A stretch of DNA of 64,000 nucleotides from positions 124,001-188,000 of the forward strand of contig CALUKD010000002.1 of NCBI GenBank assembly GCA_944321125.1. The letters run 5' to 3'. The stretch is from Candidatus Butyricimonas faecavium (GTDB lineage: Bacteria > Bacteroidota > Bacteroidia > Bacteroidales > Marinifilaceae). A program made the translations under genes and the position numbers. The notes below the pieces were generated by a model. It did not search any database, had not been told where the DNA came from, and worked only from the letters and a program-made list of their open reading frames with translations. Positions 45,820 through 55,062 of this stretch are shown piece by piece. Each line of letters begins with the position of its first letter. The first letter of the stretch is position 1.

Positions 45820-46992
45820 ATGAAGTATAGCGAGAAAGATATAGAGTTTGCTAATCAGATCATTACACGTCGAAATGAATTAGATAACGAGTTGGTTGAG
45901 GCTTGGATGAGTGATCCGTTACACGTGGAGATGTTGAAGGAATTCGTTGCTATTCGGGAAAAATATACGAATTGGGATTTTGAGGTAATAAAAGGTGAAG
46001 AGCGGGAACGTTTACAGCAAGCCATTAGCCGAAGGAAAAAACGTCAACTGGTTAGGCGTTGGTCTGTGGCGGCATCCGTCATATTGTGTGTTGCGTTAAG
46101 TGCATTGTACTTGTGGAATGATTCCTATTGGGCTTTTGAACAAAAATTTCCTCAGCATGTCAATTTAGATCAAAGTAAAATAGCCGGAGTGGAATTGATT
46201 TTGGCAGATGGGAAACGTGTCCCGTTAGGTGGTTCCGGGCGGCAGATTCAAGATCATGGAGTATCCGGTATTAAAGATGATTCTTTACAGGGGTTGACTT
46301 ACGTGCAGGCAAAAGCGTTGGATGAAAAGGTGACGGAGGTTTTATACAACACGCTGAAAGTTCCGACGGGCGGTTTTTATCAATTAGAACTAAGTGATGG
46401 AACACGGGTTTGGTTGAATGCCGAATCGGAACTCCGGTTTCCTGTACAATTCGGTACTGGGGAACGGGAGGTGTATTTAAAGGGAGAGGCATATTTTGAT
46501 GTGCGGAAGGATATATCCCGTTGTTTTATTGTGCATCTGAAAGAGTCGTGTGTCACCGTGCTGGGAACTTCGTTTAATATCAAGGCGTATGGGGATGAGG
46601 ATTATATATATACCACGTTAGTGGAGGGGAAAGTGCAGTTTACTTCGGAGAAAGAACATGAAGCGGTGACTTTGCGACCGGGTATGCAGAGTGTTTTGAA
46701 CTTGAAATCGGGTAAAACAGAATTGAAGGAGGTGGAAGTCGAGCAATTCACGGCTTGGCGGCAGGGACGTTTTGTTTTCCCTTCTACTACTTTAGGGGAT
46801 TTGATGTGTCAGTTGAAACGTTGGTATGATATTGATGTGGTTTATTTGTCCCCGGAGGCGAAAGGGTATGAATTTCGGGGAGCGATTAACCGGGATATGG
46901 ATTTGAAGAACGTGTTGGCTATCGTGGAGAAAACAAGTAATGTTATTTTTGATATAAATGGACGAACAATAAAAGTGGCAATAAAAAAATGA
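45820..46992 (+). CDS. FecR-family anti-sigma factor, locus C
   Basis: This single-pass anti-sigma factor has 390 aa. The cytosolic segment has KDIEFANQIITRRNELD; the membrane helix is at about 81-97 (WSVAASVILCVALSALY). The periplasmic FecR domain has GGFYQLELSDGTRVWLNAES, GEAYFDVRKD and VLGTSFNIKAYGDE; the C-terminal DUF4974 has LMCQLKRWYDIDVVYLSPE. The family relation to A and B is obvious in the first 80 residues. Its stop is 12 bp before the hairpin leader of susC. Confidence 0.93.
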   Translation: MKYSEKDIEFANQIITRRNELDNELVEAWMSDPLHVEMLKEFVAIREKYTNWDFEVIKGEERERLQQAISRRKKRQLVRRWSVAASVILCVALSALYLWNDSYWAFEQKFPQHVNLDQSKIAGVELILADGKRVPLGGSGRQIQDHGVSGIKDDSLQGLTYVQAKALDEKVTEVLYNTLKVPTGGFYQLELSDGTRVWLNAESELRFPVQFGTGEREVYLKGEAYFDVRKDISRCFIVHLKESCVTVLGTSFNIKAYGDEDYIYTTLVEGKVQFTSEKEHEAVTLRPGMQSVLNLKSGKTELKEVEVEQFTAWRQGRFVFPSTTLGDLMCQLKRWYDIDVVYLSPEAKGYEFRGAINRDMDLKNVLAIVEKTSNVIFDINGRTIKVAIKK

Positions 46993-47003
46993 ATAGGAGA
47001 AAA

Positions 47004-47049
47004 ACGAGGATTGCCGTCAACAACCCTCGTCTGATTCTTCCAAAGAGAA
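47004..47049 (+). promoter_or_regulatory. two-hairpin RNA leader between fecR and susC, locus C
   Basis: Hairpin 1 is ACGAGG-a-TTG, loop CCGTCAA, CAA-c-CCTCGT (47004-47030). Relative to locus A one stem pair changes from G-C to A-T on both arms. Hairpin 2 is TTCTT, loop CCAAA, GAGAA with one G-U pair (47035-47049). Confidence 0.65.
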
Positions 47050-47078
47050 CCTCAATAATTAATTTGAAATTCAAAGTT

Positions 47079-50000
47079 ATGAAAAAAAAGTTTAGTTTGT
47101 ACCATTCCGGTACATACAGGGGATTTTTTAACCTATTTCATGGAGTGAGGGTTATGATATTCCTGATGCTGGTAGGGTTAACCCACGTGTCGGCAACGGC
47201 TTCCAGTCAGAATGCAGTCATTAATCTGAAATTAAAAGATGTCAGCTTGGAAGAGGCCGTCCGAAGTGCGGAAAAACAATTAAAACAGGATTTCTTTTTT
47301 AATAAACAGGAGATTGATGTGAATAAGAAAGTGTCCGTTGATCTGGAGAATGCCTCGGTAGCCGATTTCGTTCGGTTGGTATTCGGACAGAATTTCGGAT
47401 ACGAATTGGTCGATAACGTGATTGTTGTTTCCCGGAAACCGGCAACACAGGTAAACGTGAAATCCGTGGAGATCTCGGGTAAAGTGGTGGACAAGGACAA
47501 CGCTCCGCTACCGGGGGTAACCGTGTTGGTGAAAGGTACCAGTTTAGGTACGGCCACGGATATAAACGGAACCTATAAATTGTCTATCCCGGATCAACTG
47601 TCGATCGTGTTGGAATTCTCGTTTGTCGGGATGAAAACGAAAACGGTGACTTATACGGGGCAGAAGGAAATTAACGTGGTGTTGGAAGAGGACGTGAGCG
47701 AAATGGAAGAGGTGGTTGTGACCGGTTACCAGAAGATCGAACGTCGTAAATTAACGTCTTCTATTACCACGGTGGATATGGACCGTTTGCGTATGGTGAA
47801 CCAGCCGAGTATTGATAAGTTATTACAAGGGCAGGTACCGGGTATGACCATCGTGAGTACTTCAGGGGCTCCGGGAGCCGTTCCGCAAATACGAATTCGG
47901 GGAACCTCCACGATTAGTGGTAACGTTCAGCCGTTATGGGTGGTTGACGGAATTATTCTTGAAGATCCGGTGGATGCCAATGTCGATGATCTTCTGAACA
48001 ATAGAAATTTGATCGCATCCGGTATCGGGGGCGTGAACGTGGATGATATTGAATCGATCAACGTTTTGAAAGATGCCGCGGCAACTGCTATTTACGGTAC
48101 ACGAGCAGCCAATGGTGTTATCGTGATTACCTCTAAAAAGGGTACGGCCGGTAAAACTCGGGTAACTTACAATGGAAGTATCACGATGGGTATGCGTCCG
48201 AAATTGAAAGATGCTTACATGATGAATTCCAAAGACCGTATTGATGTGAATATGGAGATGTTAGCTCAGGGTTTGTTAAAGGCTTCTTCCAACGGGGCCG
48301 GGCAATATGGAACGGTTTCCGATTTCGAGCGTTATTTTATAGACGTGCATGATCATAAAATGACTTGGGAGCAGTTTCAAGATAGAGTGAATCAGTTGGA
48401 AACGGTGAATACCGATTGGTTTAAGTATCTTTTCCGGAATTCGATAACTCATCGCCACAGTATTAGTATTTCTGGGGGATCGGAAAACACGACGTTCTAT
48501 CTTTCCGGTAGTTATATGGATGAGCAGGCAACTGCCAAAAGTGTGGGAATGGATACTTACACGATGGCGGCAAAGGTGTTCACCAAGTTAAGACATAATT
48601 TACGTATCGGGGGAATGTTGGACGTGAATATGCGTAACAACAAGAGTTTCTTCGCTTCCGATTCACGTGAGAATCCCTACGAATGGGCGATCTACACGAC
48701 CCGGGCTCATAATGCCTATGACGAGAATGGTGATTTCAATTATATGTATTATAATGATCTGAAATTTAATTTTCTGGAAAACAGGGAACAAAGTTGGAGA
48801 AAATCCAAGAATTTTGGGTTGAAGGGAACCGTAGACATCGAGTGGAAGATATTGCCGGATCTGACTTTCACCAGTTTGTTCTCGTTCTCGAAATCAAATA
48901 CGACCGACGTGGACGTAGCAACCGAGGATAGTTATTTTGTGCGTGCCCGTCAAAAGGATATGCAGGATAACACCACTTTTGAGCCGGTATGGCACGATGG
49001 TGGATACCGCCAGAGCAAAGGAACGAATAATAGTTCCATCACATTCCGTAACCAGATATCTTATATGCCGGTTATCAATGAAGATCACCGTTTTGACGTG
49101 ATGGTAGGCCAGGAAATACGAACTTCTAAATATGAAGAGGAGAAAACCCAAATTTATGGTTACGCTCACGATCGGGGGCATCAACAAATTCTACAATTGG
49201 ATTTGATGGCTAAATTAGGCGTTCCTTACTGGACGGAAAGTATGAATGAAACGGCTGCCGTTTCTTGGTTTGGAGTGGCCGGTTACACGTATAAGAATCG
49301 TTACACGGTGAGTTTCAATGCCCGTACGGATGGTTCTAATCGTTTCGGGTTGAAAACGAATGACCTTTTCCAGCCGCTTTGGTCGGTCGGGTTTAATTAC
49401 CAGGTGAAAGAGGAAAATTTCTTGAAAGATGTGCAGTGGTTGACCTATCTAACGCTGAAAGGTTCTTACGGAAGCCAGGGAAACGTGGCAGATGCTTATT
49501 CAGATTTGGTAGCTAAAGTCGGTACTATCGATGCAATAAAGAAAGAGAATTATTTGGTTATTGATGCGCCGAAAAATCCCAATTTGAAATGGGAGAAGAA
49601 TTATTCTACCAATCTGGCTTTGGAGTTCGGACTCTTTAATCGTAGAATTGCCGGAACGTTGGAATACTACTATAAGAAAGGTGTCGATTTGCTTGGAAAA
49701 AAACAAGTGTCTTTAGTTTCCGGGTTCCCGTCAGTTTCTGTAAACTGGGCATCCATGAAGAATACTGGTTGGGAGTTCTCGTTAAACACGATTAATATAG
49801 ACACTCATGGCTTCCGCTGGACTTCTAATTTCAACTTCGGTTATAATTACAACGAGATTCTGGATGTTTATTCAACGCCTACGTATGGCTCCATGACAAA
49901 TGCCCAACGGACGGATTACGCTTCGGCTGCAATCGTGGGTAAACCGATTAACGGGTTATGGTCTTATAAATATGCGGGATTGAACGAGGAGGGACGTGCC

Positions 50001-50651
50001 CAGTTCTATAACGAAAAAGGGGAAAAGGTTCTGAAAGGGATGAATAATATTGAAGGGTTGGTGTATTCCGGTACAACAATGCCTTTAGTGCAAGGTGGTT
50101 TTACCAACACGTTCATGTATAAAAATGTGACATTGTCAGTATTGTTGGTTGGAAACTTCGGAAACGTGATTCGTTTGAGAAATATGACGGATGGGCAAGC
50201 ATTTGCTTACCCAGCAGCAACACAGAATATGTCTAAAGAATGGGCCTCTAGGTGGAGAAAACCGGGTGACGAGGCTTTCACGGATATTCCGAGACTGGAG
50301 GCGAACGAGTTTGATGATGCCGTTTTCTATCCTTACCCGTCAAACGGAACGATGTATAATAATAGTGACCTGAGAACCGTGAAGGGGGATTTCGTGCGGT
50401 TGCAGAATATATCTTTGAGTTATGACTTGAATCTGAAAAAATTACGGGATTTGGGAATTCAAAACATTCGTTTTATGTTGCAAGGGAATAACCTGCACGT
50501 GTGGAAAAATTCGAAGTTGAAGGGACAAGATCCTGAGGCAACGGGAGCTATCATGAAATATGGGTCAACGAGTAGTGCCAATGTTTCTTTCGGGAACACG
50601 TATCTGCCTTTATCTCGTACTTACTCGTTTTCGCTATCTGTACAATTTTAA
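47079..50651 (+). CDS. SusC/RagA-family TonB-linked outer membrane receptor with STN domain, locus C
   Basis: This outer-membrane receptor has 1190 aa. I start at ATG 47079 (MKKKFSLYHSG); the open frame reaches back to 46989 but passes through the conserved leader hairpin. The signal region ends near residue 44. The STN domain (about 46-115, INLKLKDVSLEEAVRSAEKQ) is close to that of locus A. A carboxypeptidase-regulatory domain (ISGKVVDKDNAPLPGVTVLV) leads to VVVTGYQKIERRKLTSS, the common SusC type rather than the VTGIFxRxK type of A, B and D. The plug has PLWVVDGI and ESINVLKDAAATAIYGTRAANGVI split over strands; the barrel ends YSFSLSVQF. Confidence 0.95.
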   Translation: MKKKFSLYHSGTYRGFFNLFHGVRVMIFLMLVGLTHVSATASSQNAVINLKLKDVSLEEAVRSAEKQLKQDFFFNKQEIDVNKKVSVDLENASVADFVRLVFGQNFGYELVDNVIVVSRKPATQVNVKSVEISGKVVDKDNAPLPGVTVLVKGTSLGTATDINGTYKLSIPDQLSIVLEFSFVGMKTKTVTYTGQKEINVVLEEDVSEMEEVVVTGYQKIERRKLTSSITTVDMDRLRMVNQPSIDKLLQGQVPGMTIVSTSGAPGAVPQIRIRGTSTISGNVQPLWVVDGIILEDPVDANVDDLLNNRNLIASGIGGVNVDDIESINVLKDAAATAIYGTRAANGVIVITSKKGTAGKTRVTYNGSITMGMRPKLKDAYMMNSKDRIDVNMEMLAQGLLKASSNGAGQYGTVSDFERYFIDVHDHKMTWEQFQDRVNQLETVNTDWFKYLFRNSITHRHSISISGGSENTTFYLSGSYMDEQATAKSVGMDTYTMAAKVFTKLRHNLRIGGMLDVNMRNNKSFFASDSRENPYEWAIYTTRAHNAYDENGDFNYMYYNDLKFNFLENREQSWRKSKNFGLKGTVDIEWKILPDLTFTSLFSFSKSNTTDVDVATEDSYFVRARQKDMQDNTTFEPVWHDGGYRQSKGTNNSSITFRNQISYMPVINEDHRFDVMVGQEIRTSKYEEEKTQIYGYAHDRGHQQILQLDLMAKLGVPYWTESMNETAAVSWFGVAGYTYKNRYTVSFNARTDGSNRFGLKTNDLFQPLWSVGFNYQVKEENFLKDVQWLTYLTLKGSYGSQGNVADAYSDLVAKVGTIDAIKKENYLVIDAPKNPNLKWEKNYSTNLALEFGLFNRRIAGTLEYYYKKGVDLLGKKQVSLVSGFPSVSVNWASMKNTGWEFSLNTINIDTHGFRWTSNFNFGYNYNEILDVYSTPTYGSMTNAQRTDYASAAIVGKPINGLWSYKYAGLNEEGRAQFYNEKGEKVLKGMNNIEGLVYSGTTMPLVQGGFTNTFMYKNVTLSVLLVGNFGNVIRLRNMTDGQAFAYPAATQNMSKEWASRWRKPGDEAFTDIPRLEANEFDDAVFYPYPSNGTMYNNSDLRTVKGDFVRLQNISLSYDLNLKKLRDLGIQNIRFMLQGNNLHVWKNSKLKGQDPEATGAIMKYGSTSSANVSFGNTYLPLSRTYSFSLSVQF

Positions 50652-50662
50652 TGTTATTGATT

Positions 50663-52111
50663 ATGAAAAAGATATTTTATACTCACGTGTTGATACTACT
50701 TACGTTGTTCTGTAGTTGTGATTTGCTGGATATAAAACCGGTGAACAGTATGTTGCCGGTTAGCGTGGAGGATTTCGAATCCGTTTTGTTGGGTGGTTAT
50801 CCCCGTTCGGATTTCTTTATTAATACCGATCTGGCTACGGATAACGTGTATGCGAATCTAAATGCCACTTCTGCGGTAACAAAATCTTATGAACCATGGT
50901 TTGTTTGGGCGGCTACGCATCAGTATAACGGGGCCGAGGACGGTTATTGGAAACAGTTGTACCAATCTATATTTTACGCAAACACGGTTCTGGATGAATT
51001 TGCCGGGAAAACACCTTCTGCCGAAGAGAAGAATTTGTTTGAAACGGTACGAGGTGAGGCTTATGCTTTGCGGGCCTATTGTTATTTTTATTTGGTGAAT
51101 TATTATGCTGAGAATTATGCAACCGAGAACATGGAAAAGCCGGGAGTCCCGATGCCATTGAGCGCCAAGGATGTGCATCAGAATACCCAGAATAACGTTC
51201 GGATTCCGGTCGGTAAAGTGTGGGAACAGATTGAGAAAGACTTAGAGGAAGCGTCTAAAGATCTACAAGGTAAGGAAAGTAAAAGTAAGTATCGTTTTGA
51301 TTATATCTCTTTGCAGGCTTTTAAAGCACGGGTTTATTTGTTCATGAACAAGTATGAAGAGGCTATTGAGGCGGCTTCATACGTTATTGATGCCAAGGCT
51401 TTGTTTGATATGAACGAGATTCAAGCTTACTTGGACGGGTTAGATAAAATTTCGAATGCATTCAGTTACACGTATGGGTTCATAGATACGGATTACCGGA
51501 ATGAAGTGTTGTTTTTCGTGGGGGGTAAAGCGAATGGAAATCCTTATTACTATTACAAAACTCGCTTTAAACCGGCAGAAGAATTGCTGAATCTCTGCAA
51601 GCGTGATCCGAATGTGGTGGATTACAGGCGATATATTTTCGAATCGAATGCAGATCCGGAGAGTGCGGATTACGTGGAACAGGGACCGACCGTGTACCGG
51701 ATGTTTGCCACTCAGCAAAGTGATTGTTATTATATCGGTTTGAAATTAAGTGAGGCTTATGTAACTCGTGCGGAAGCGTATGTTCGGACAGGAGAAAAGG
51801 ATTTGGCCATTGCCGATTTGAATCGTCTTTTGGTGACTCGTACCAAGAGTGATGACTATGTTGAGTTGGATAAAGCCGATTTCACGGATGAAACCGCTTT
51901 GCAACGCGTATTGGAAGAGCGCCGTGTGGAGTTGGCGTTTGATGCGGGAATGCGTTGGCTTGATTTAAGAAGATTGGGGAAACCGATGCTTCAACATGCG
52001 TACGAGAACGGACAGGTATACACGTTGGAGCAGGGGGATTTGCGTTACGTGCTTCAAATTCCGGAATCGGAACAATTGAATAGTCCTGATATGCCGTTGA
52101 ATCCTAGATAA
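50663..52111 (+). CDS. SusD/RagB-family nutrient-binding lipoprotein, locus C
   Basis: This surface lipoprotein has 482 aa from ATG 50663; an ATG overlapping the susC stop at 50651 would add MLLI before the signal. The signal MKKIFYTHVLILLTLFCSC ends in Cys19, followed by DLLDIKPVNSMLPVSVEDFESVLLG split over the mature start. Family helices include RGEAYALRAYCYFYLVNYYAENY and FKARVYLFMNKYEEAIEAA. The C-terminus RVLEERRVELAFDAGMRWLDLRRLGKP is the canonical RagB/SusD ending. It is more canonical than the A, B and D SusD proteins. Confidence 0.94.
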   Translation: MKKIFYTHVLILLTLFCSCDLLDIKPVNSMLPVSVEDFESVLLGGYPRSDFFINTDLATDNVYANLNATSAVTKSYEPWFVWAATHQYNGAEDGYWKQLYQSIFYANTVLDEFAGKTPSAEEKNLFETVRGEAYALRAYCYFYLVNYYAENYATENMEKPGVPMPLSAKDVHQNTQNNVRIPVGKVWEQIEKDLEEASKDLQGKESKSKYRFDYISLQAFKARVYLFMNKYEEAIEAASYVIDAKALFDMNEIQAYLDGLDKISNAFSYTYGFIDTDYRNEVLFFVGGKANGNPYYYYKTRFKPAEELLNLCKRDPNVVDYRRYIFESNADPESADYVEQGPTVYRMFATQQSDCYYIGLKLSEAYVTRAEAYVRTGEKDLAIADLNRLLVTRTKSDDYVELDKADFTDETALQRVLEERRVELAFDAGMRWLDLRRLGKPMLQHAYENGQVYTLEQGDLRYVLQIPESEQLNSPDMPLNPR

Positions 52112-52145
52112 ACGATTGGTTTTAAATTTATAAATGTAGAATATC

Positions 52146-53159
52146 ATGATAAAATCAAGAATTATATATTTGCTGCTGACCGCTCTCGTGTTATTATTGA
52201 GTAGCTGTGACAAGGAGAGTAAATTGTCGCCGACAGAAGATTTGGGGATTGTCGATATGTTTTCCCCGGATGAGAACGCTGATCCTCGGGTAAAAACGAT
52301 GTATAATGATTATGGGGTTTGGGTTCGTACTTATTTTAGCAGTATTGATGAATTGACAAATGCAATTTTAGCTCAAGATGCCCTTGTTGCCATGCGGGGA
52401 GCGGAGAATTTGGAAGAGGAAAAAGTTCCGGAAGTATTGAATTATTCAGAAGCGTTGTTGAGTAATGTATCGGAACAGTATTCCAAATCGTTTTTCCCGT
52501 TGGAATTTTTCTACGTGAAACAATACGGATCGCTTTATTGGATTTATCCGGTGAAAGCGTTGGGGCGCAGTCGTTTAATTTTGATGTGGCCTAATACCAC
52601 GGATGGTGCCATTCCGGTGACAGATCCGGTAAATCATTATTACCAGGATTCCGTGTTGGCTTCGGAAGTGTGGCGGAAGTTGGGGTCTATGATTGTTGCC
52701 CGTATGGAGGAACCCCTGAAAGAATTCGTGGCTGGGGGAAAGGCTTATGATGATGGAGAAGCGTACGAAAAACTAGGGAATGAATATGACAAGGACGAAA
52801 AAGCGTGGAAAGAAGAAAATCCGGATGCGGATGATGAAGATGAGGAGGAGGTGAACCGTCGTCCCTACGTGATCAAATACAAGAATGCCGTGGCTGAACT
52901 ATGTCGAAACGGGGGATATATTACCGGGGGAAGTTCTCGTTCTTTCGAGGGTGATTTTTCGGAATGGTTGCGTTTACTTGTGATGGAGTCGTACGAGAAT
53001 ATTAAGAAGGATTACTTGGATAACAGTAAACCCCGGGCATTGAAATACGAGATTTTGATTAAATATTTCAAAGAATATGGTTGGGATATTCAAGCAGCCG
53101 GGAATAAGTACCGGACGGAGTTCAACAAGTACAAGGCTTCGTTGCCTTCCGAAGATTAA
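52146..53159 (+). CDS. lipoprotein resembling Mx1 zinc metallopeptidases, catalytic site lost
   Basis: This 337-aa lipoprotein has a signal ending VLLLSSC. Its layout follows the putative zinc-binding metallopeptidases (Mx1) often encoded after SusD. These start with a YNDYGVWVRTYF-like strand, then have a helix pair, SFFPLEFFYVK, an alpha segment that should hold HExxH, and a C-terminal GxY-DFSEWL-KYEILIKYFKEYGWDI block. At the expected zinc site it reads VARMEEPLKEF (residues 184-194), without either His. An acidic, low-complexity insert (about 200-236) follows. I conclude it is a non-catalytic relative, probably binding rather than cutting. The Mx1 assignment is by my recall of the family pattern, not a search. 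Confidence 0.62.
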   Translation: MIKSRIIYLLLTALVLLLSSCDKESKLSPTEDLGIVDMFSPDENADPRVKTMYNDYGVWVRTYFSSIDELTNAILAQDALVAMRGAENLEEEKVPEVLNYSEALLSNVSEQYSKSFFPLEFFYVKQYGSLYWIYPVKALGRSRLILMWPNTTDGAIPVTDPVNHYYQDSVLASEVWRKLGSMIVARMEEPLKEFVAGGKAYDDGEAYEKLGNEYDKDEKAWKEENPDADDEDEEEVNRRPYVIKYKNAVAELCRNGGYITGGSSRSFEGDFSEWLRLLVMESYENIKKDYLDNSKPRALKYEILIKYFKEYGWDIQAAGNKYRTEFNKYKASLPSED

Positions 53160-53177
53160 TGCGTTAATTTTCTGTGA

Positions 53178-54272
53178 ATGAAAAGAATAATTTTAATGTT
53201 GTTGTGTTGTTTGTCCCTCACCTTGCTGCAGGCGCAAGAGGGGGTAAGATTCGAATCGCTTACTTTCAAGGAGGCCTTGGAGAAAGCGAAAAAAGAAAAT
53301 CGGTGGATTTTCTTGGATGCTTACACTTCTTGGTGTGGTCCCTGTAAGGTGATGGCAGAACAAGTTTTTACGCGAGCGAAAGCGGGGGAGTTTTTTAACT
53401 CCCGCTTCGTGAACGTGAAATATGACATGGAGAAGGGGGAAGGGCCGGAACTGGCTAAAAAGCTTGGTATCGGGGCGTACCCGACATTCGTGTTGATTCG
53501 GCCGGATGGTGTGGTCCATGATAAGTTGGTTGGAGGAGCGGATGTTGATGGAATTATTCAACGGGTGGAATATTCCATGAAACAGACGGAGACCGTGGGA
53601 ACATTAGCTGTCCGTTATGATCAAGGCGAGCGGGATAAGGAATTTTTGTTGAAATATTTACGGGCCTTGTCGGATGCGAGTGAGGTCCGCCGATTGAGAG
53701 AGGTTGCCGGAATTTTATCCGGGCAGTTGACGGATGTTGAGAAGATTGATTCTGCGTGTTGGATTTTGTTTGATAATAATGATTTGGCTCCGTTTAACTC
53801 TGCAAACTATCGTTTTTTACTGGAACACAGGAAGCAATTTAGTCAACGGGTGGGATTGGAAAAGGTGGACCGACGTTTAGGGATGCTCTATGCGGGTGTT
53901 TTGTCATCCATTGTTTGGGGACGTGACACGAAAACGACACTTGCTGATGTACAGGAGATCGGGAAAGTGATCCGGACGTTGAAAACGGATGATAAAAAAC
54001 GATTGTTGGCGTACGTGAACTTAGCCAACGCTTACAAGGAAAAGAATACCGGAGAATTGTTGAAGCTCGTTAAGAAGGTATTTCCCGTTTTCTCTGATGC
54101 TGACGTGATGCTGATGGTGATGCCCGTATCGGTTTATTTCCGTACCCAAGAGAATAAAGCGGCATTGAAAGAGTTTATTCAGGTGGGGAGGGGAATTATT
54201 CCCAATTTGAAAATACAGGAAAATATAAACTACGTGACTTATTATTTTGACGAACTGGAAAAGCAGATGTAG
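53178..54272 (+). CDS. exported thioredoxin-domain protein, locus C
   Basis: This exported 364-aa protein has a signal peptide ending LTLLQAQ. The thioredoxin-like domain is at the N-terminus: FKEALEKAKKENRWIFLDAY, then SWCGPC (Cys53 and Cys56), and YPTFVLIRPDG with the cis-Pro. This order resembles the DUF255/thioredoxin_7 type rather than TlpA, whose domain would be C-terminal as in A and B. The remaining ~230 residues are helical and unassigned. It closes locus C; a strong terminator lies 40 bp downstream. Confidence 0.87.
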   Translation: MKRIILMLLCCLSLTLLQAQEGVRFESLTFKEALEKAKKENRWIFLDAYTSWCGPCKVMAEQVFTRAKAGEFFNSRFVNVKYDMEKGEGPELAKKLGIGAYPTFVLIRPDGVVHDKLVGGADVDGIIQRVEYSMKQTETVGTLAVRYDQGERDKEFLLKYLRALSDASEVRRLREVAGILSGQLTDVEKIDSACWILFDNNDLAPFNSANYRFLLEHRKQFSQRVGLEKVDRRLGMLYAGVLSSIVWGRDTKTTLADVQEIGKVIRTLKTDDKKRLLAYVNLANAYKEKNTGELLKLVKKVFPVFSDADVMLMVMPVSVYFRTQENKAALKEFIQVGRGIIPNLKIQENINYVTYYFDELEKQM

Positions 54273-54311
54273 GGTTGAATGTTGCTTTTTGGATGCACCG
54301 TGTGGTGGGTG

Positions 54312-54342
54312 AGTGGTCCGGGATGCCCCGGATCACTTTTTT
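54312..54342 (+). terminator. intrinsic terminator at the end of locus C
   Basis: AGTGGTCCGGG (54312-54322) and CCCGGATCACT (54327-54337) form an 11-bp stem with one G-T pair and an ATGC loop, then a T run to 54342. Confidence 0.87.
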
Positions 54343-54834
54343 CATGTCCGGGGGTAAGGAGTAGTCTTTTACCATTTGAGAAATAACAAGTACTGGCATG
54401 GTATATTAAAAAAAGCTGTTAAAGTCTTGGTTACGTGGGGATATAGATAGAAACAGGGGGAACTCTTGGGATACATGGTGGTGATAAAGACGACATAAGT
54501 CATTCGTGTCTCGTCTTTATCTTGTCTTTAAGGGACTTACCGGGTATGATAACGGTTGTTTGTGGGTTGGAAATGTCCGTGTCCGGAGTGGAGGTGAATA
54601 TTTAGGGAATCAACTTGTTTAAGTGCAAGTATTGTTATAATCAATAGTATAGCTTACATCTTGACGTTATGTCGTTCTTGTCCTGTCGTTAAAATGGGCT
54701 TCTATAAGAACGAAGGGATAACGAAGGTGGATGGGTGGGATGATGGTAGGATATAAGCTTTGGTAGGGAGAAAGGCGAAGGTTGGATAGAGGTGAGTGTT
54801 TTCAAGGCGGTATATGAAAAATGGTGATAAGTGG
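54343..54834. other. 492-bp non-coding stretch between loci C and D
   Basis: No supportable gene. Two hairpin-forming segments are visible: GATAAAGACGA/TCGTCTTTATC (54483-54493, 54511-54521) and TCGTTCTT/AAGAACGA (54672-54679, 54706-54713). The right arm of the first and the left arm of the second, with flanks, are related (16 of 21 bases). The rest has no feature I recognise. Confidence 0.6.
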
Positions 54835-54864
54835 TTGGTTCGTTTGAATTATTTTATATTTTTG
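54835..54864 (+). promoter_or_regulatory. promoter of locus D sigma factor
   Basis: TTG at 54835-54837, 19 bp, TAttTTTG at 54857-54864. It predicts a start near 54871 and a leader of about 190 nt. Confidence 0.58.
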
Positions 54865-54870
54865 AAGATC

Positions 54871-55026
54871 AATAAATGAACGTTTAATAAAGTTTTCTCA
54901 ATATAGAAATATTGGTTGTCAGCCAATGATTTCATATCTTTCATCTATCTCGACACTAGAGAATTATCATATTTAACAATTTGCCTAGTCCATGCAATTT
55001 TAAAATGCATTAAACGTTCGTTTATT
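54871..55026. repeat. 18-bp inverted repeat bracketing the locus D sigma leader
   Basis: AATAAATGAACGTTTAAT (54871-54888) and ATTAAACGTTCGTTTATT (55009-55026) are complementary at 17 of 18 positions, with 120 bp between. The first arm begins at the predicted transcription start. Inside are smaller stems (ATTGG/CCAAT; CTC/GAG) and a near-palindrome at 54992-55010. Confidence 0.65.
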
Positions 55027-55062
55027 GCTTGGTAAATTGTATATCAATTAAAACGTAAGAAG

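Noticed and set aside
46989-47078. Upstream start for the locus C SusC (ATG at 46989)
   Set aside because: It would place the conserved two-hairpin leader in the coding region, and the 30 added residues precede a normal signal peptide start.
54871-55026. Classical invertible promoter
   Set aside because: The only good promoter lies outside the repeats and no site-specific recombinase is in the window; kept only as an alternative to a structured leader.
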